Below are positions 6,652 through 9,000 of a stretch of 9,000 nt of DNA, one piece after another. The DNA is from an uncultured Bacteroidota bacterium. Lineage in GTDB: Bacteria; Bacteroidota; Bacteroidia; UKL13-3. Under the pieces are notes generated by a model, which worked only from the letters and a program-made list of their open reading frames with translations, did no database searches and was not told the DNA's origin. The stretch lies in assembly GCA_903907885.1 (NCBI GenBank), contig CAIVPY010000400.1, positions 1 through 9,000 on the forward strand, read 5' to 3'. Positions within the stretch are counted from its first letter, which is position 1; every line of letters begins with the position of its first letter. A program made the translations under genes and the position numbers.

Positions 6652-7458
6652 ATGACTGTACAAGTTCTAACATTTGAAAGCACTATATATACTCCATATT
6701 ACAAAGCTACAGGCAAAGAAGTAGAAGTGTTTAAACATGCCTACGAAAATAAATTACCATTGCTTATAAAAGGACCAACTGGAACTGGAAAATCAAGGTT
6801 TGTTGAGTTTATGGCCACTCAATTAAGCAAAAAAATTATAACCATTAGTTGCCATGAAGAAACTTCATCAACCGATTTAATTGGGCGATATATTATTAAA
6901 GGTGCTGAAACTTTATGGGTAGATGGACCGTTGACTATTGCTGTAAAAGAAGGTGCAATTATATATTTGGATGAAATAGCCGAAGCCAGACCAGACGTGA
7001 TTGTAGCCATACATTCACTTACCGATCATAGGCGAGAATTATACATTGATAAATTAGGAATTACCCATAAGGCACATCCCGATTTTATGTTAGTGGCATC
7101 GTTTAATCCAGGCTATCAACGAGGGTTTAAAGAATTAAAACCTTCTACTCGCCAAAGATTTATAGCCCTTTCGTTTCAATATCCAGAAGCAGCCATTGAA
7201 ACAGAAATTGTAATGAATGAAAGCATGGTAAATGCCGATGATGCTACGAAATTAGTAGCAATAGGCAATAAAATAAGAAACCTAACAGAATTGGGTTTAA
7301 CCGAAACTGTTTCAACCAGGCTTTTAGTAGATGCAGGTAAACTTATTCATACTGGTTTACCAAAACGATTAGCGGTAAAAGTAGCCATTGTTGAACCACT
7401 TACCGATGAGTTACAAATTATAGATGCGCTCACCGATTTGAGTAACTTAATGATATAA
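6652..7458 (+). CDS. norQ: NorQ, MoxR/CbbQ-type AAA+ ATPase for NO reductase activation
   Basis: The 268-residue cytoplasmic ATPase belongs to the CbbQ/NirQ/NorQ group. It has Walker A GPTGTGKS (41-48), Walker B IIYLDEIAE (103-111, with Asp107 and Glu108), a sensor-1 Asn152 in ASFNPGYQ, and arginines in STRQRF (Arg167, Arg169) that fit the arginine-finger region. The C-terminal segment from about residue 210 matches the helical lid and the CbbQ C-terminal domain. In the family, NorQ works with the VWA protein NorD to activate NorCB, probably by helping insert FeB. norD starts 3 bases after its stop, which secures the NorQ name against other MoxR ATPases. The ATG at 6652 is only 6 bases after the ric stop. 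Confidence 0.94.
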   Translation: MTVQVLTFESTIYTPYYKATGKEVEVFKHAYENKLPLLIKGPTGTGKSRFVEFMATQLSKKIITISCHEETSSTDLIGRYIIKGAETLWVDGPLTIAVKEGAIIYLDEIAEARPDVIVAIHSLTDHRRELYIDKLGITHKAHPDFMLVASFNPGYQRGFKELKPSTRQRFIALSFQYPEAAIETEIVMNESMVNADDATKLVAIGNKIRNLTELGLTETVSTRLLVDAGKLIHTGLPKRLAVKVAIVEPLTDELQIIDALTDLSNLMI

Positions 7459-7461
7459 GTT

Positions 7462-9000
7462 ATGGCACTAGATGAATACCTTTATGGTAAGGTTTCTAAC
7501 TATTTTAAAAACAATAAAATACAGTCCGTTGAACTTATAGAACGGACTGTTTTTTTAGATGATATCAAAGAAAATCTAACTATTTTGGCGCGTGCCATAT
7601 CCGGAAATTCCATTGATCTGTTCCATGCCGAACGAGAAGGAGGTTACAAAAATGGTTCGTTTTTTTTACCAACATCTATTGCCTTTTTCAATACAAAATT
7701 AGAGAACAAAAACTTTTATACATATAGAGTTTTATACCTGTGTATTCAACAAAAATTGAATTTAAATTGGCAAGAAAACGAAAACAGAAGTTTGTTAAAT
7801 TCGCAACAAAAGGCAGTTGAATCGTCTTCCATTATTTTACAAGAACTGTTTAGAGAATATCCAATTACACAAGAATGGCATAAAACATTTATTGAAACAT
7901 TTACTCAAAAAGAAAAAGAAAAAGAACCAATTGATACCTCTTGGCTATATGGTAAATGGATGCTGAATACCAAAGAGGAATTGAAAGATAAAAAACTAGA
8001 AAATTTTTCGGATCAAACCAAGAAAGCAATAGAAGATAAAATACTAACTACTTTAAAAGCACGTGCAATAGAAGAGGTAATTAGCATAGAAGTTGACAAA
8101 AAACAACAAGAAGATTATGTATTAACTCACAACTTTGAAAAGGTAGATACTGCCGAAGAGTTTGATGGTGTTTGGCGTGATTTTGATGGAGAAGATGATT
8201 TAAAAGATCACGAAAAAGCATTAGAAGAACTTAACATGAAATATACTGTGAGGATTGATGACACTGCACATTCGGTGTATCAAGCTGACTTTATTGAGAA
8301 TACAACCATTTCTGAAAGTGCCGAAAGCGATTCAAAAGGTTATCACTTAAAATACGATGAATGGGACTATGCTAAAAATGCGTATAAAGATAATTTTTGC
8401 AAAGTTTATCCTATTACCTTACTTAAAACAAATTCGGATTACTATCACGATACTATAAATAAAAATGCAACAGTGTTAATTGGTTTGCGAAAAATGCTTA
8501 CAAATATTAACAATAAAATGCAGCAACAACGCAGACAAAATCAAGGTAATGAGTTTGACATAGATGCCATTACTGACTTATATGTAGATGTTCATTCAAA
8601 ACATACTCCTTCTGAAAATATCTATATTTCGAGCAGAAAAAAGGAAAAAGATTTATCCATTTTAGTTTTACTCGACATCAGTTTGTCGAGCGATGGTTAT
8701 GCTGATGGAAATAGAATTATAGATGTAGAAAAACAAGTTTCTATTTTGTTTGGTGAAATATTAAATGAGTTTCAAGTTGATTTTTCAATCAATAGTTTTT
8801 ATTCTAAAACTCGGAATTTTTCTACATATCAAACACTCAAAGATTTTGATGAAGATTGGAACATCGCAAAACTAGTAATTGGCGCAGTAGAACCCGATGG
8901 ATACACTAGAATTGGTGCAGCATTGCGCCATTCGGGTGCTTTGTTAAACATGCGAAAAACCAAAAACAAATGGGTGGTTTTAATATCGGATGGAAAGCCA
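7462..9000 (+). CDS. norD: NorD, VWA/MIDAS-domain NO reductase activation protein (3' end outside window)
   Basis: The frame is open from ATG 7462 to the window edge, 513 codons without a stop, so the gene is truncated only by the window. The N-terminal region begins MALDEYLYGKVSNYFKNN and includes LARAISGNSIDLFHAEREGG, as in Bacteroidota NorD proteins. The middle part (about residues 130-330) is charged and Lys/Glu-rich. The C-terminal part visible here is a von Willebrand A domain with a MIDAS: Asp405-Ile-Ser407-Leu-Ser409 (LLDISLSSDG), Thr482 in DGYTRIGAALRHS, and Asp510 in LISDGKP. In the family, NorD partners the NorQ ATPase hexamer through this metal site and is needed for active NorCB. 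It lies 3 bases after norQ. A terminator-like hairpin occurs within codons 20-32. Confidence 0.92.
   Translation, partial: MALDEYLYGKVSNYFKNNKIQSVELIERTVFLDDIKENLTILARAISGNSIDLFHAEREGGYKNGSFFLPTSIAFFNTKLENKNFYTYRVLYLCIQQKLNLNWQENENRSLLNSQQKAVESSSIILQELFREYPITQEWHKTFIETFTQKEKEKEPIDTSWLYGKWMLNTKEELKDKKLENFSDQTKKAIEDKILTTLKARAIEEVISIEVDKKQQEDYVLTHNFEKVDTAEEFDGVWRDFDGEDDLKDHEKALEELNMKYTVRIDDTAHSVYQADFIENTTISESAESDSKGYHLKYDEWDYAKNAYKDNFCKVYPITLLKTNSDYYHDTINKNATVLIGLRKMLTNINNKMQQQRRQNQGNEFDIDAITDLYVDVHSKHTPSENIYISSRKKEKDLSILVLLDISLSSDGYADGNRIIDVEKQVSILFGEILNEFQVDFSINSFYSKTRNFSTYQTLKDFDEDWNIAKLVIGAVEPDGYTRIGAALRHSGALLNMRKTKNKWVVLISDGKP
7521..7556 (+). terminator. Intrinsic-terminator-like hairpin within the 5' coding region of norD (possible attenuator)
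   Basis: The arms ACAGTCCGTT (7521-7530) and AACGGACTGT (7541-7550) are perfect 10-bp reverse complements around a 10-base loop. A run of T continues from 7550 to 7556. This is the layout of a Rho-independent terminator, with 5 of 10 stem pairs being G-C in an AT-rich context. It lies 59 bases inside norD, in a region whose protein sequence looks conserved, so it does not end the operon. If active, it would lower norD transcription relative to norQ, or act when translation lags. Chance formation from the codons for QSVELIERTVF is possible. Confidence 0.5.

Noticed and set aside
7907..7926. AAAAAG tandem repeats in norD
   Set aside because: They encode a short Lys/Glu stretch in the charged middle region of NorD, and low-complexity charge is common there; no sign of a repeat expansion or frame change.

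Overview
This window is almost entirely one gene cluster, all on the + strand, for the nitrite -> nitric oxide -> nitrous oxide part of denitrification. The DNA is AT-rich and the intergenic spaces are short and A-rich without clear Shine-Dalgarno sequences. Three genes encode lipoproteins, and the gene set (NirK fused to cytochrome c, an FGE-like NirV, an alginate-export-type porin) is typical of denitrifying Bacteroidota. I infer a Bacteroidota bacterium (Flavobacteriia, Chitinophagia or a relative); the order cannot be fixed from this window.

Layout: 1-266 is the 3' part of norC (cytochrome c subunit of NO reductase). 291-1622 is norB (catalytic subunit). 1661-3127 is nirK, a copper nitrite reductase with a lipoprotein signal and a fused C-terminal cytochrome c domain. 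3131-3991 is a nirV-like FGE/SUMF1-fold lipoprotein with a TTG start. 3981-4598 is a SCO1/SenC copper-chaperone lipoprotein. 4595-5902 is an alginate-export-type outer-membrane beta-barrel. 5917-6645 is a RIC/ScdA di-iron repair protein. 6652-7458 is norQ (AAA+ ATPase). 7462-9000 is norD (VWA/MIDAS protein), cut by the window end. Spacings run from an 11-base overlap to 38 bases, and there is no non-coding stretch above 40 bases, so the genes look co-transcribed. No convincing promoter or end-of-operon terminator lies in the window.

How the genes fit together: NirK reduces nitrite to NO, probably taking electrons through its own c-heme. SCO (and perhaps NirV) would help supply copper or assemble NirK. 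NorCB reduces NO to N2O, and NorQ/NorD activate NorCB, probably by metal insertion. RIC repairs iron centres damaged by NO. The porin may pass a small anion or other solute of the pathway through the outer membrane; that is inference.

The most unusual signals are two hairpins inside coding sequence. One is a perfect 22-bp inverted repeat with a 6-nt loop in the linker of the nirV-like gene (3227-3276). The other is a 10-bp stem followed directly by a T-run near the start of norD (7521-7556), which looks like an intrinsic terminator or attenuator. The nirV-like gene also begins one codon after the nirK stop in the same reading frame, and it lacks the catalytic cysteines of true formylglycine-generating enzymes.
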